NCBI RefSeq assembly: GCF_003047265.1
Contig: NZ_PZYY01000015.1
Coordinates: forward strand, 1-58,455
Length of the DNA: 58,455 nucleotides
Reading direction: 5' to 3'
From: Nocardioides terrigena
GTDB taxonomy: Bacteria > Actinomycetota > Actinomycetes > Propionibacteriales > Nocardioidaceae
Part shown: positions 42,956-51,918 of the stretch, in pieces
Layout: each line of letters opens with the position of its first letter
How positions within the stretch are numbered: position 1 is the stretch's first letter
The notes under the pieces: model-generated
Told to the model about the DNA's origin: nothing
What the model saw: the letters and a program-made list of their open reading frames with translations, nothing else
The model's database searches: none
Program-made: the position numbers and the translations under genes

Positions 42956-45900
42956 CTACCTCCCTGCGACCAGGTTGGACCTGGCCGAGCGGGGGCTGGT
43001 GCCGATGGCGTTGATGGCGACCACCTGGAACCGGTAGTTACCGGTCTGCGGCAGGGTCATCGCCAACGTGCGGGCGGTCGAGGCGAGCACTGCCGACTGG
43101 GTCGTCTGCAGCACCGCGCCTGCGGCGCTCATCCGGAGGGCGAACACGCGGTACCCGGTGATGGCCGAGCCGCCGGTGTTGGCCGGCGCCGCCCAGTTGG
43201 CGGTCGCCGTGATCGCGCCACCTGCCACGCCCGCCACCGCGGTTGCGATGGTGGGTGCAGCCGGTGCTGTTGCCGGCGCCGGGCCCGTCGGGGTGACGGT
43301 GTTGCTGGCTGCGGACAGTGCTCCGACGCCGACGGCGTTGACCGCCCGGACCCGGAAGTTGTACCCGGTGCCGTTGGTCAGCGCGCTGACGACCGTGCTG
43401 GTCGCCGTCGGGGCGATGCCGGTCACCGTCCGGATCAGGGTGGTCCCGACCCGGACCTGCACGCGGTACTCCGTGATCGCCGAGCCGCCGGTGTTGGCCG
43501 GAGCGGTCCAGCTGACCGTGGCCGACGCGTTGCCGGCGACCGCGGTCCCGATGGTGGGAGCCCCCGGTGCCGTTGCCGGCGCCGGTCCCGTCGGGGTGAC
43601 CGTGTTGCTGGCCGCCGAGAGAGCTCCCACGCCCACTGCGTTGACCGCCCGGACCCGGAAGTTGTACCCGGTGCCGTTGGTCAGCGCGGTGACGACCGTG
43701 CTGGTCGCCGTCGGGGCGATGCCGGTCACCGTCCGGATCAGGGTGGTCCCGACCCGCACCTGCACGCGGTACTCCGTGATCGCCGAGCCGCCGGTGTTGG
43801 CCGGAGCGGTCCAGTTGACCGTGGCCGACGCGTTGCCGGCGACCGCGGTCCCGATGGTCGGCGCCCCCGGAGCCGTGGTGGCCACCGGAGCGGTGGGCGT
43901 CACCGTGTTGGAGGCCGCGGACAGGGCGCCCGGACCGAACTCGTTCACCGCCTGCACCTGGAAGGTGTAGGCCGTGCCGTTCACCAGGCCCGCGACCACC
44001 CGGCTGCCCGCCGCAGCGATACCTGTCACCGTGACCACCGGGGTGGCCGCGGTGACCGTCGCCGGAGTGGCGACGATGGTGAAGCTGGTCGGTGCGGGAC
44101 CACCGTTGTCCGCCGGGGCGGTGAAGGTGACCGTCGCCGAGGCGTTCCCTGCGACCGCCGTGGGAGCGGCCGGGGCCGCGGGCGTGAGCAGGGTGATGGT
44201 GGTGTCGGAGAACTGCAGCTTCTCGATGCCGCGCAGCGTGTCCGTCCCGTCGGTCGCCGCCCCCCGGGTGTGTGCCACCGTGATGCTGGTGGGCCCGAAG
44301 GTGACGTCGTAGTCCGCACGAGGACCGGAGAACAACGCGGTGTCGTCGCTGGCTCCCGTGCTGGACAGCACCTCACGGACCAGCACGATGTTGCCCGGGT
44401 CGACGGTCCCGTTGAAGACCGCCTCCTGCAGCGTCGTCGCGCTCCCCGTGAGGTAGGCGTTCTCCATGAGGTCGGTGGTACCGATCTCGGTCGAGGCGTC
44501 CGCCGGGTTGGTCCGGACGCTGAGCCTGACGTTGACGTAGGCATCGCCGTCGATGATGTCGTCGGCGCCCCGTCCCTCGATCAGGTCGTTGCCCGCACCA
44601 CCCAGGAGGATGTTGCCGTCACCCCACACGTTGGTGCCGCTGAGGATCGGGCAGTCGCCGGAGGCGGATGCCGCGACCACGGCGGTGCGCGGTGTGGCCA
44701 GCGGCGGCACCAGGTCGTCGAGACCGGAGATCCGGTCCAGTCCGTCCTGGTCGAGCGCGTCGCAGCCGATGAAGCCTCCGCCGCCCACGGCGCTGGGGAC
44801 CACGTCGTCACCCCGCAGGATGTCGTCGAGCACCCCTCCCGAGAGGGCCTCGGCCTCGTTGAACTTGTCACGGACACCGACCTGCAGGATGTCCAGCGGT
44901 GCGATCGGCAGGGCCAGGTCGAGGTCCTGGGCGATCGGGTCGCCCTGGCCGGGACTGCCGGCGATCTGCCAGTCGTAGCCGGAGGCGGCCGCCACCTTCT
45001 CGATGCCCGGACCGGCGACCCCGATGTCGTCGCCACCTTCCATGTCGTAGTCGTCATCGCCGCCCTGGCCGATGAGGACGTCCGAGCCCGGAGCCTGCGA
45101 GTCGTCGAGGAAGAAGAGGTTGCCGCTGTCACCCTGCATCAGGTCCGGCTGGTCACCGCCCTCTTCCCAGTCGTTGCCGCTGTCCCCGAACGCTGCGTCG
45201 AGGCTCTGGCCCAGCATGATGAAGTCGTCACCGGCACCACCGAAGGTCTCGTTGGCATTGGCTCCACCGTTCGTGAAGTCCTTGCCGTTGCCACCCATGA
45301 CGATGTCGAGACCGGGTCCGGCGTCGATGGCGTCGTTGCCCGGACCACCCTTGGGAACGTCGTCACCGGCGAGGTCGGTGATGATGTCGCTGCCCTCGCC
45401 ACCGAGTGCCACGTCGGCTCCGCCGCCGCCCTCGATGATGTCGTTGCCCAGGTTGCCCCAGAAGGTGTCGTTGTCGTTGCCGCCGTAGATGCGGTCGACG
45501 TTGTTCGTCCCGTTGTAGACGCTCTGGCCGTTGATGCCGGGCGGGTCGACGGTGTTGCGTGCCCGGTACTGGATCGTGCCGTTGGGCTGACGGATGAGCA
45601 GTGCCGTCTCGTCGCATTCCGTGGTCGGGTCGTTGGCGACCGTGTTCCCGAACTGAGTGAAGCCGGCCGGGGTCCCTGCGAGGTTCGCGAGCTGGAACTT
45701 GCAGTCCGACGTGGCGAAGACGTCCGCCTTGAGGGTGTTCGTCCCGTCCGTGTTGCGCTCGATCATCTCGGCGAAGGAGTTCCCCTCGAGCTGGGCGCGC
45801 AGGTTCATGCCGGGCGTCCGGGCCAGGTAGTAGAGCCGGTCACCGTTCTGCAGGTCGGTCATCTGGTTCTCGAACACGTAGTTGAACGTCGTGCCGAGCA

Positions 45901-48532
45901 GGCCCCCGAAGGGAGTCGTCGTCTCGGCGAGGCCGCCGACCCAGAGGTCCACGTCGTCGAGACCCGTGATGGAGCGACTGCCGCTGTTCGCCCAGGCGTC
46001 CGTGCTGTTCATGAAGGCAGCAGCGTCCGTCGGGGTCTCGGTGTCACCGAGCACCGGGTTGGCGAGTCGGGTCGCGGCGGCCCGCCGGGACTTCAGCGTC
46101 GCCGGACCGTTGTTGTCGGCCGACTCGTCGACGGCCGTGCCCGGGTCGTCGACCAGGATCTGGTCGGGCCCGTCGACGTCCCTGAGGATCGTCGGGTGCT
46201 GGCCGTACGCCGCCACGAAGTTGACCAGTGACTCGGGGTGCTTGAGGTTCTCACCGAAGTCCACCCAGCTCGTGTAGGGCTTGAGCTGGCCGTCGTTCGT
46301 CCTGGCGAAGACGTCACGACGGAAGACGTTCAGCGGGGGCACGCCCTCGGACCGGGCCCGCGTCATGTTGATGCTGGCGAGGTCGAGGGGCAGACCGAGC
46401 AGGTTGTTGCGCAGCGTCTCGGTCACGAACTCGTCGAGCTCGTTGCCGGTCTGGTCCGTCATGCCCATGACGATGCTGCCGGCCGCCTGAGCGGCGTTCA
46501 GCGTGCCCGCACTCCCACCGTCCGTGTAGGCCGGGGGATTGAGGAAGCCGTCGAGCAGCGAGATGTCGTTGTCGCTGCCGTCCGCGTTGCGACGCGAGAT
46601 GGTCTCGGTCAGCATCGAGTGCCCGAACCGGTAGACCGCGTGCGCGAACTCCGCGCGCACGGCCGGGTTGAGGTCGGTCTGGGTGAAGGCGAAGGGCTCG
46701 AAGGGGTTGATCCCCGGCTGTACCTTGCGGGCGAACTCCTCGAAGACGAGGTGCTGGTACTCCATCTCGGTGACGAAGCGCGCCGCCTGGAACAGCCGCG
46801 AGCCGTTCCACCCGTCGGCTCCCGCCGTGGACTTCCACTCCGCGAGAGCGGCGATGCCACTGGCAGTGGTGTCGGTGGCGAGCGTGTTCTTGATGTCGTC
46901 GACCAGTCGGTCGTGCTCGGAGTGGAACACCTGGTGGATGGCGGTGAGCCCGATGTTCTCGTTCACGCGCCCGTCGCCGGCGATGAAGTGCGCGTCGAGG
47001 AGCTCGTCGTCGTACGACCCGGCGGGGGAGGTGACGTCGAGCTGCTCACCCGCGGTGGTGTTGCTGTCCGGACCGACGGCCAGTGCGGCAGTCGTGGGCT
47101 CGGCACTGTGCGCGATGTCGGTGAGGAACGGCGTGTCGAAGTACTTCACGTCACCCGGCACCGGGACCGGTGACGCGGTGTCGCCCTCCACGAGGCCGGA
47201 GTCGGTGACGTACTGCGGCAGGCCACGCAGTGGTCCGGGCAGGAAGTTGCCGTAGGCGTCCACGGCGAGCATCGGGACGTTGAGCACGTCCTTGTCGGTG
47301 AGCTGGAGACCGAGGAGGGTCGCAGCCTGCTCCTTCGTCGAGGCCCAGGTGGCCATGCCGGAGTCGACACCGGCCACCGCGTCAGCGGCGAGCACGCCAC
47401 CCAGCATCTTGCCGGTGGGGACCGGTCGTCCCGCAGCGTTGGTGGTGTACTCCCGCAGGAACGCCTGGTGGGACGCGTGCGAGGTGTAGGTCTGGCTCTG
47501 GTCCACCCACGGCGAGTCGGTGTTGTCGGCGTCCTGGACGTCGTCCTCGGTGCCCATGACGCCGTCCGTGCCGGGCTGGTTCTTCCCCCGGGTGAGGACC
47601 ATGAAGCGCAGGCTGGGGCTCAGGTCGTCGGCGGTGCCGAACCTGTGGTCCTTGCCCGCCACCAGCGGGTCGTCGTCCTTGAGCGGGACGAAGACGGTGC
47701 CGCCGCCCTTGACGGTCTGGTCGACGCCGTGGTCGAAGAACTGGCCGAACAGCGTGAACAGCGAGTTGTACGGCGGGGACAGGCCCACGTCCGTGGTCAC
47801 GTTGGGGATGAAGAGCGTCTCGAAGGACGGCGTGCAGTCCGTCGGGACGGCCGCGATCGGGGGGTCGGCCAGCGGGTCCGGGTCCGTCGTGCACGGTACG
47901 ACGCCCGGGTTGCCCTGGGTGCGCACCGGGAAGCCCGCCGCGGCGATCGCGGCCGGGTTCGTCGACGTCTGGTCGACGATCAGGTTGCTGACCGTGCGCG
48001 GCTGGGTGTCGAAGACGTTGCCGGACTTCTGTGCGTACGACGAGCTCCCGCCGCCGAAGGTGGCCGGTGCGTCCTCGGCCGGCTTGAAGACGGGCGCGGC
48101 GAGCCGGGGGAACTCCTCGTCAGCGGCGCCGCTGCGCTCCTTGCCGGCGACCAGGTTGTTGCACGACCCGTCGACGGTGCGCAGGCCGAAGGACACCAGC
48201 GGGCTGGCGAGCTGGGAGCGCAGGGCCCCACAGGCGCCGGTCGACGACGTGGTGTCGGCGACGTGCTTCTCGGCGATCTTGATCTGCTTGAGGATGTAGG
48301 CGAGGTCGGAGGGCGACACCGTGAAGCCCTGCCCGACCTCAGCGGCAGCGGCGTCGGCCGCCGGCGCGAGGGTGACGGGAAGGATGAACGACGCCGGGAT
48401 GGCCAGGACGGCTCCCACCGACACCCACCTGCGCAAGCGACCCCTCCCTGGCCGCCGACGGGGATGACCTCCCGCGCCGGACCGTCTGGGGTCTGGTTCC
48501 GAGACAGGCGAGTTGCGCAGGATCCGGCTCAT
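42956..48532 (-). CDS. Secreted animal-type haem peroxidase with RTX-like repeats and FnIII domains
   Basis: 1858 residues. An Arg-rich leader and hydrophobic stretch (about 36-64) end in ADAAAA, a signal peptide. Residues about 230-900 form an animal-haem-peroxidase domain: distal His268 in FFDHGVD, GDGRVNENIGLTAIHQVFHSEHDRL at 519-543, proximal His638 in RFGHSM, and INMTRARSEGVPPLNVFRR at 721-739. From about 1010 to 1320 come Gly/Asp-rich nonapeptides (GGxGND-type), the calcium-binding RTX pattern. Four fibronectin-III domains end the protein. RTX peroxidases are known in alphaproteobacteria, where some oxidise Mn(II); the substrate here is inferred only. Confidence 0.9.
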   Translation of the reverse strand: MSRILRNSPVSEPDPRRSGAGGHPRRRPGRGRLRRWVSVGAVLAIPASFILPVTLAPAADAAAAEVGQGFTVSPSDLAYILKQIKIAEKHVADTTSSTGACGALRSQLASPLVSFGLRTVDGSCNNLVAGKERSGAADEEFPRLAAPVFKPAEDAPATFGGGSSSYAQKSGNVFDTQPRTVSNLIVDQTSTNPAAIAAAGFPVRTQGNPGVVPCTTDPDPLADPPIAAVPTDCTPSFETLFIPNVTTDVGLSPPYNSLFTLFGQFFDHGVDQTVKGGGTVFVPLKDDDPLVAGKDHRFGTADDLSPSLRFMVLTRGKNQPGTDGVMGTEDDVQDADNTDSPWVDQSQTYTSHASHQAFLREYTTNAAGRPVPTGKMLGGVLAADAVAGVDSGMATWASTKEQAATLLGLQLTDKDVLNVPMLAVDAYGNFLPGPLRGLPQYVTDSGLVEGDTASPVPVPGDVKYFDTPFLTDIAHSAEPTTAALAVGPDSNTTAGEQLDVTSPAGSYDDELLDAHFIAGDGRVNENIGLTAIHQVFHSEHDRLVDDIKNTLATDTTASGIAALAEWKSTAGADGWNGSRLFQAARFVTEMEYQHLVFEEFARKVQPGINPFEPFAFTQTDLNPAVRAEFAHAVYRFGHSMLTETISRRNADGSDNDISLLDGFLNPPAYTDGGSAGTLNAAQAAGSIVMGMTDQTGNELDEFVTETLRNNLLGLPLDLASINMTRARSEGVPPLNVFRRDVFARTNDGQLKPYTSWVDFGENLKHPESLVNFVAAYGQHPTILRDVDGPDQILVDDPGTAVDESADNNGPATLKSRRAAATRLANPVLGDTETPTDAAAFMNSTDAWANSGSRSITGLDDVDLWVGGLAETTTPFGGLLGTTFNYVFENQMTDLQNGDRLYYLARTPGMNLRAQLEGNSFAEMIERNTDGTNTLKADVFATSDCKFQLANLAGTPAGFTQFGNTVANDPTTECDETALLIRQPNGTIQYRARNTVDPPGINGQSVYNGTNNVDRIYGGNDNDTFWGNLGNDIIEGGGGADVALGGEGSDIITDLAGDDVPKGGPGNDAIDAGPGLDIVMGGNGKDFTNGGANANETFGGAGDDFIMLGQSLDAAFGDSGNDWEEGGDQPDLMQGDSGNLFFLDDSQAPGSDVLIGQGGDDDYDMEGGDDIGVAGPGIEKVAAASGYDWQIAGSPGQGDPIAQDLDLALPIAPLDILQVGVRDKFNEAEALSGGVLDDILRGDDVVPSAVGGGGFIGCDALDQDGLDRISGLDDLVPPLATPRTAVVAASASGDCPILSGTNVWGDGNILLGGAGNDLIEGRGADDIIDGDAYVNVRLSVRTNPADASTEIGTTDLMENAYLTGSATTLQEAVFNGTVDPGNIVLVREVLSSTGASDDTALFSGPRADYDVTFGPTSITVAHTRGAATDGTDTLRGIEKLQFSDTTITLLTPAAPAAPTAVAGNASATVTFTAPADNGGPAPTSFTIVATPATVTAATPVVTVTGIAAAGSRVVAGLVNGTAYTFQVQAVNEFGPGALSAASNTVTPTAPVATTAPGAPTIGTAVAGNASATVNWTAPANTGGSAITEYRVQVRVGTTLIRTVTGIAPTATSTVVTALTNGTGYNFRVRAVNAVGVGALSAASNTVTPTGPAPATAPGAPTIGTAVAGNASATVSWTAPANTGGSAITEYRVQVRVGTTLIRTVTGIAPTATSTVVSALTNGTGYNFRVRAVNAVGVGALSAASNTVTPTGPAPATAPAAPTIATAVAGVAGGAITATANWAAPANTGGSAITGYRVFALRMSAAGAVLQTTQSAVLASTARTLAMTLPQTGNYRFQVVAINAIGTSPRSARSNLVAGR
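43261..43866 (-). repeat. Tandem 303-base repeat encoding two FnIII domains
   Basis: Segments 43261-43563 and 43564-43866 are almost identical, each encoding a 101-residue fibronectin-III unit; the proteins differ at only a few positions (for example TVNWTA/TVSWTA and VVTAL/VVSAL). The flanking FnIII domains are more divergent, so this pair is a recent in-frame duplication. Confidence 0.85.
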
Positions 48533-48612
48533 GAGGCACCACCTTGGGAGAGGACGTGAGGCTCACAAGGTCCACCTCCCCGCTTGCTGTCCGCTTGGGG
48601 TGATGTCCGGGC

Positions 48613-49332
48613 TCAGCCCCGGGCGGCCCCCGGGAACGCCTCGCCGAGCACGCGCGCCGAGGCCTCCACCTCCGGCGGCAGGTCGACGTGCCCGATGAAG
48701 CCGGTGCCCCGCGGTCCGTAGCCCCGCTCGTCGTCACGCAGCCGTCGCAGCTCGCCGAGGACGAGGTCCACGAAGCGGTCCAGGTCCCACGCGCGGTCTC
48801 CCACGTCGTCGTACCCGCCGTCGCGGCGCACGACGGGCACGAAGGGCGCCCGGCTGGAGATGGTCACGTCCCGACCGGCCAGCGCGCGACGGAAGGACTC
48901 GTGGGTCCGGCGCTGCATCGTCGGGTCCTGGACGACCACCACGCGACCGTCGGGGAGCAGCGGTGCGGTGAGGCTGGCGTTCTCGCCGCAGTGCGTCGAC
49001 GCCTCCTCGAGGATGACCTGTTCGGCGTCGACACCGTGGCGGGACACGAGCAGTGCGGCGAGCACCGCGGCCTCCGACGAGCCGTCGTCCGCGATGGCCC
49101 AGGGCCGGACGGCGGCGAAGAGGGCGGGGGTCGAGTGGCCCCGCCCGCCCGTGACGACCAGCCGGGCCCGCGGGTGCTCGGCCAACAGGTCGGCCGTCAC
49201 GTCGAGGGAGCGCAGCACGGCACTGCCGCACAGCACCACGACGTCGGGGACGGTCTCCGGGTCGCGACGCGCCAGCCACGCGGACGCGACGCCGAGCGCG
49301 TCGAGCGATGCCCGGGTCGGAGCGGCGATCAG
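48613..49332 (-). CDS. YdcF/DUF218-family protein
   Basis: About 239 residues. PDVVVLCGSAVLRSLDVTADLLAEHP and RLVVTGGRGHST open the domain, and EEASTHCGENASLT is the characteristic DUF218 motif (ST-x-ENA). Family members bind S-adenosylmethionine or act on envelope precursors. No ATG or GTG lies near the natural start; the likeliest start is CTG at 49332, overlapping the upstream TGA as CTGA, the geometry used elsewhere in this window. An ATG at 49554 would overlap the deacetylase gene by 225 bases and is unlikely. Confidence 0.72.
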   Translation of the reverse strand: MIAAPTRASLDALGVASAWLARRDPETVPDVVVLCGSAVLRSLDVTADLLAEHPRARLVVTGGRGHSTPALFAAVRPWAIADDGSSEAAVLAALLVSRHGVDAEQVILEEASTHCGENASLTAPLLPDGRVVVVQDPTMQRRTHESFRRALAGRDVTISSRAPFVPVVRRDGGYDDVGDRAWDLDRFVDLVLGELRRLRDDERGYGPRGTGFIGHVDLPPEVEASARVLGEAFPGAARG

Positions 49333-50063
49333 TCGCCCCAGCCGAGCGGGTAGACCTCGAAGGGCGCGGCGAACGCGACCCCGAGGCCCTGGCCCGTCTG
49401 GCGGGCCATGCCCTCGAGGAACTCGCGGGGGTCGAAGTGCTCCCAGCCGAGGCCGTCGATGTAGGCACGGTGGGCCTCCAGCGACGCCACTCCGGCGTCG
49501 AAGGTCCCGGTCGTGTCCACCGCGTGCCGGGCCTCGGGTGAGCCGAAGGCCCACACCGCCCGGACACCTCCCCAGGGCTCCAGGTCACCGTCGAGCTGCT
49601 CGGGGAAGATCCACCGGTTGCCCGAGTCCCTCGCCGCGTCGAGCACGCCGCGACCGACGGCGATGTGGTCGGCCTGGTTGAGCGACTGTCCGCCCCACGT
49701 GTCGCGGAAGTTGCCGGTGACCACGACGTCTGGCCGGTGGCGGCGGATGACCTCCGCCAGCGTGCGCCGCAGCGGCACGCCGTACTCCACGATGCCGTCG
49801 GGCAGGCCCAGGAACTCCACGGTCGAGACCCCCACCAGGCGCGCGGACTCGACCTGCTCGGCCTCGCGGACCGACCGGCACTCGTCGGGATGCATCCCGT
49901 CGATGCCGGCCTCACCGCTGGTCACCATGCAGTAGGCGACGTCCTTGCCCTGCCCGGTCCAGCGGGCGACAGCGGCCGCCGCGCCGAACTCCAGGTCGTC
50001 GGGGTGCGCCACGATGCACAGCGCGCGTTGCCAGTCCTCGGGGAGCTGCTCGACGTCGGTCAT
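49329..50063 (-). CDS. PIG-L family deacetylase (MshB/Mca-like)
   Basis: 244 residues from the ATG at 50063. The zinc/catalytic motif AHPDDLEFG (about 19-27), VTSGEAGIDG and NQADHIAVGRG (second His ligand region) define a PIG-L/LmbE deacetylase. In actinobacteria this family includes MshB (mycothiol synthesis) and Mca (mycothiol conjugate amidase). The protein is shorter than typical MshB, so a related sugar or conjugate deacetylase is more likely than MshB itself. Forms a coupled pair with the YdcF-like gene. Confidence 0.85.
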   Translation of the reverse strand: MTDVEQLPEDWQRALCIVAHPDDLEFGAAAAVARWTGQGKDVAYCMVTSGEAGIDGMHPDECRSVREAEQVESARLVGVSTVEFLGLPDGIVEYGVPLRRTLAEVIRRHRPDVVVTGNFRDTWGGQSLNQADHIAVGRGVLDAARDSGNRWIFPEQLDGDLEPWGGVRAVWAFGSPEARHAVDTTGTFDAGVASLEAHRAYIDGLGWEHFDPREFLEGMARQTGQGLGVAFAAPFEVYPLGWGD

Positions 50064-50124
50064 GCGTCGAGCATGGCACTCAAACCGGTGGCGGGCGACC
50101 GGTCCGACGCGGTCAGATGGGCGC

Positions 50125-51090
50125 ATGGAGATCCAGCAGCTCGACGTGCACGACGACGCCGCGACCCGCGCGTTCCACGACGTCGAGCAGGCGGTGGCCC
50201 GCCACGACCGTCCGCACGCCGTCACCCGCACGTACGACGCGCTGCTGAACGCGTGGCGCAACCCCAGCGCCTATCGCCGCTACCTCCCGCTCGTCGCGGT
50301 CCTCGACGGGGAGGTGGTGGGGTCCGCGGACCTCGGGCTCTCGCTCCAGGACAACACCCACCTCGCGGACCTGGAGATCTCGGTGCTGCCCGCGCACCGC
50401 CGTCGCGGGGTGGGGCGCGCACTGCACGAGGAGGCCACCCGGCTCCGGACCGCGGAGGGACGCACGAGCGCCTGCGGCGAGGTGTACGCCGTCCCGGGCG
50501 TCGACTCGCCGGGGCTCGCGTTCGCCACCGGGCTGGGCTACCGCAGCGTGCACGTGGAGGACCACCTGCTGCTCCCGCTGCCCGCGACCCCGCCGGCGGT
50601 GGACCCCGACGGCTACGAGATCGTCACCTGGCGCGACCGGTGCCCCGACGAGCACGTCGACGCCTACTGCGAGATGCGGACCAGGATGAACCACGACGTG
50701 CCGGTCGGCGAGCTCGACCTCGAGCCGGTGGACATGACCGTCGAGCGGCTGCGGGTGGGGGAGGAGCGCACCGGACGTTCCTACTCCTCGGTCGTCGCGG
50801 CGGCCCGCCGGCGCGACGATGGTGTGTTCGGCGGCTACTCGCTCACCTACCTCGGCCACGGGACCGACGACGCCATCCAGGACGACACGCTGGTGATGCC
50901 CGAGCACCGAGGCCGCCACCTCGGCGCGGCCCTCAAGGCCGCGACGCTCCGGATCGTGCTGGCCGAGCACCCCGAGCGCGTGGTGATCCACACCTGGACC
51001 GACCCCGAGAACCATGCGATGTACCGCACCAACACCGCCTTCGGCTACCGCGCCGTCGAGCGGATGCACGAGGTGCAGGTCACGGACTGA
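50125..51090 (+). CDS. Double-GNAT acetyltransferase
   Basis: 321 residues from an ATG. The N-terminal GNAT domain has ISVLPAHRRRGVGRALHEEA (acetyl-CoA loop RRRGVG); the C-terminal half repeats the fold with VMPEHRGRHLGAALKAATL, where the loop reads RGRHLG. Double-GNAT proteins of this length are common in actinobacteria, with mycothiol synthase (MshD) the best-known example; the neighbouring PIG-L gene makes thiol or amino-sugar chemistry thinkable. Substrate not determined. Divergent from the deacetylase gene. Confidence 0.82.
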   Translation: MEIQQLDVHDDAATRAFHDVEQAVARHDRPHAVTRTYDALLNAWRNPSAYRRYLPLVAVLDGEVVGSADLGLSLQDNTHLADLEISVLPAHRRRGVGRALHEEATRLRTAEGRTSACGEVYAVPGVDSPGLAFATGLGYRSVHVEDHLLLPLPATPPAVDPDGYEIVTWRDRCPDEHVDAYCEMRTRMNHDVPVGELDLEPVDMTVERLRVGEERTGRSYSSVVAAARRRDDGVFGGYSLTYLGHGTDDAIQDDTLVMPEHRGRHLGAALKAATLRIVLAEHPERVVIHTWTDPENHAMYRTNTAFGYRAVERMHEVQVTD

Positions 51091-51097
51091 CCATCGC

Positions 51098-51847
51098 TCA
51101 GGACCAGCAGCGCGACCAGCTGCCCCGACCGGCGCGCTCGGCGCGGGCCTCCACGCGCCGGTACTCCCGGGTGCGGGCGAAGGGGTTGCCCCGGTAGACG
51201 TACGTCGTCGCGAGGCCGGCGCGAACCTGCGCCTTGCCGACGTCGCGGCCGCCGCGAGCGACGTACCGCAGCCAGCGCCCGTAGCGGTCCCGGTCCGCCT
51301 GGCTCGCGTCGGAGACGAGCACCACGCGTGAGCCGACCGGTGCCAGGCGCTGCATCCTGGCCGAGGCGTCTGGGCCGCCACACTCGCGCTGGCCGTGGAC
51401 CTCGGGAGTGTCGATGCCCAGAACGCGCACGTCGCGCACGCCGACGCCGCGCACACGGACCTTGAGGGTGTCGCCGTCGGTGACCTTGACGACGACGCCG
51501 GTGTGCCGCTGGACGGGACCGCTGCTACCGGAGCCGTCCGGGTCGCTCACCGGCGTGGGGGTGGGCGTCGGCGTGGGCGTCGGGTTGGTGGTCTGCCCTA
51601 CCAGCGGCACCGGCGCGGACCCCGTGCACGGACAGGGGTTGGACTCGCAGGCCAGCCCGTCACCCTCCGCGTCGAGGCGGTGCGGGTCGCCCGGACCGGC
51701 CGCCAGGAAGAACGCCTGCGCCTCGGCCTGCGTGGCGAAGTCCGCGCAGTCCTTGTCGACGAACGCCTGCGCGGGCACGACGCTCCCGGTGAGGGCCGAC
51801 AGCGTGACGGCGAGCAGGAGGGCGAGGGCGGTGAGCAGGCGGCGCAT
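51098..51847 (-). CDS. Excalibur-domain thermonuclease
   Basis: 249 residues from the ATG at 51847. Signal peptide (about 1-28), then an excalibur calcium-binding segment (KDCADFATQAEAQAFF ... DAEGDGLACE), a Pro-Thr repeat linker (PTPTPTPTPT), and a staphylococcal-nuclease-like domain with VVKVTDGDTLKV, VLGIDTPE and DRYGRWLRYV, including the Asp and Arg residues of the active site. An extracellular, calcium-dependent nuclease. Its order, excalibur before SNase, is the reverse of the more common SNase-excalibur arrangement. Confidence 0.87.
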   Translation of the reverse strand: MRRLLTALALLLAVTLSALTGSVVPAQAFVDKDCADFATQAEAQAFFLAAGPGDPHRLDAEGDGLACESNPCPCTGSAPVPLVGQTTNPTPTPTPTPTPVSDPDGSGSSGPVQRHTGVVVKVTDGDTLKVRVRGVGVRDVRVLGIDTPEVHGQRECGGPDASARMQRLAPVGSRVVLVSDASQADRDRYGRWLRYVARGGRDVGKAQVRAGLATTYVYRGNPFARTREYRRVEARAERAGRGSWSRCWS

Positions 51848-51918
51848 GGGTCGAATGCTCACCCGTCCGGGGCGCCGGCGTCCTCGGAACCGGCACGTTG
51901 GTCAGCGCTGCTGTCCGC

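Noticed and set aside
43261..43866. CRISPR-like periodic repeat
   Set aside because: The 303-base periodicity is an in-frame protein-domain duplication; there are no short repeats with unique spacers.
42938..46231. Rightward frame of about 1097 codons opposite the haem peroxidase
   Set aside because: The minus-strand peroxidase has strong motifs, a signal peptide and a terminator. The antisense frame is Val/Gly/Arg low complexity, and repeats in it mirror the FnIII duplication.
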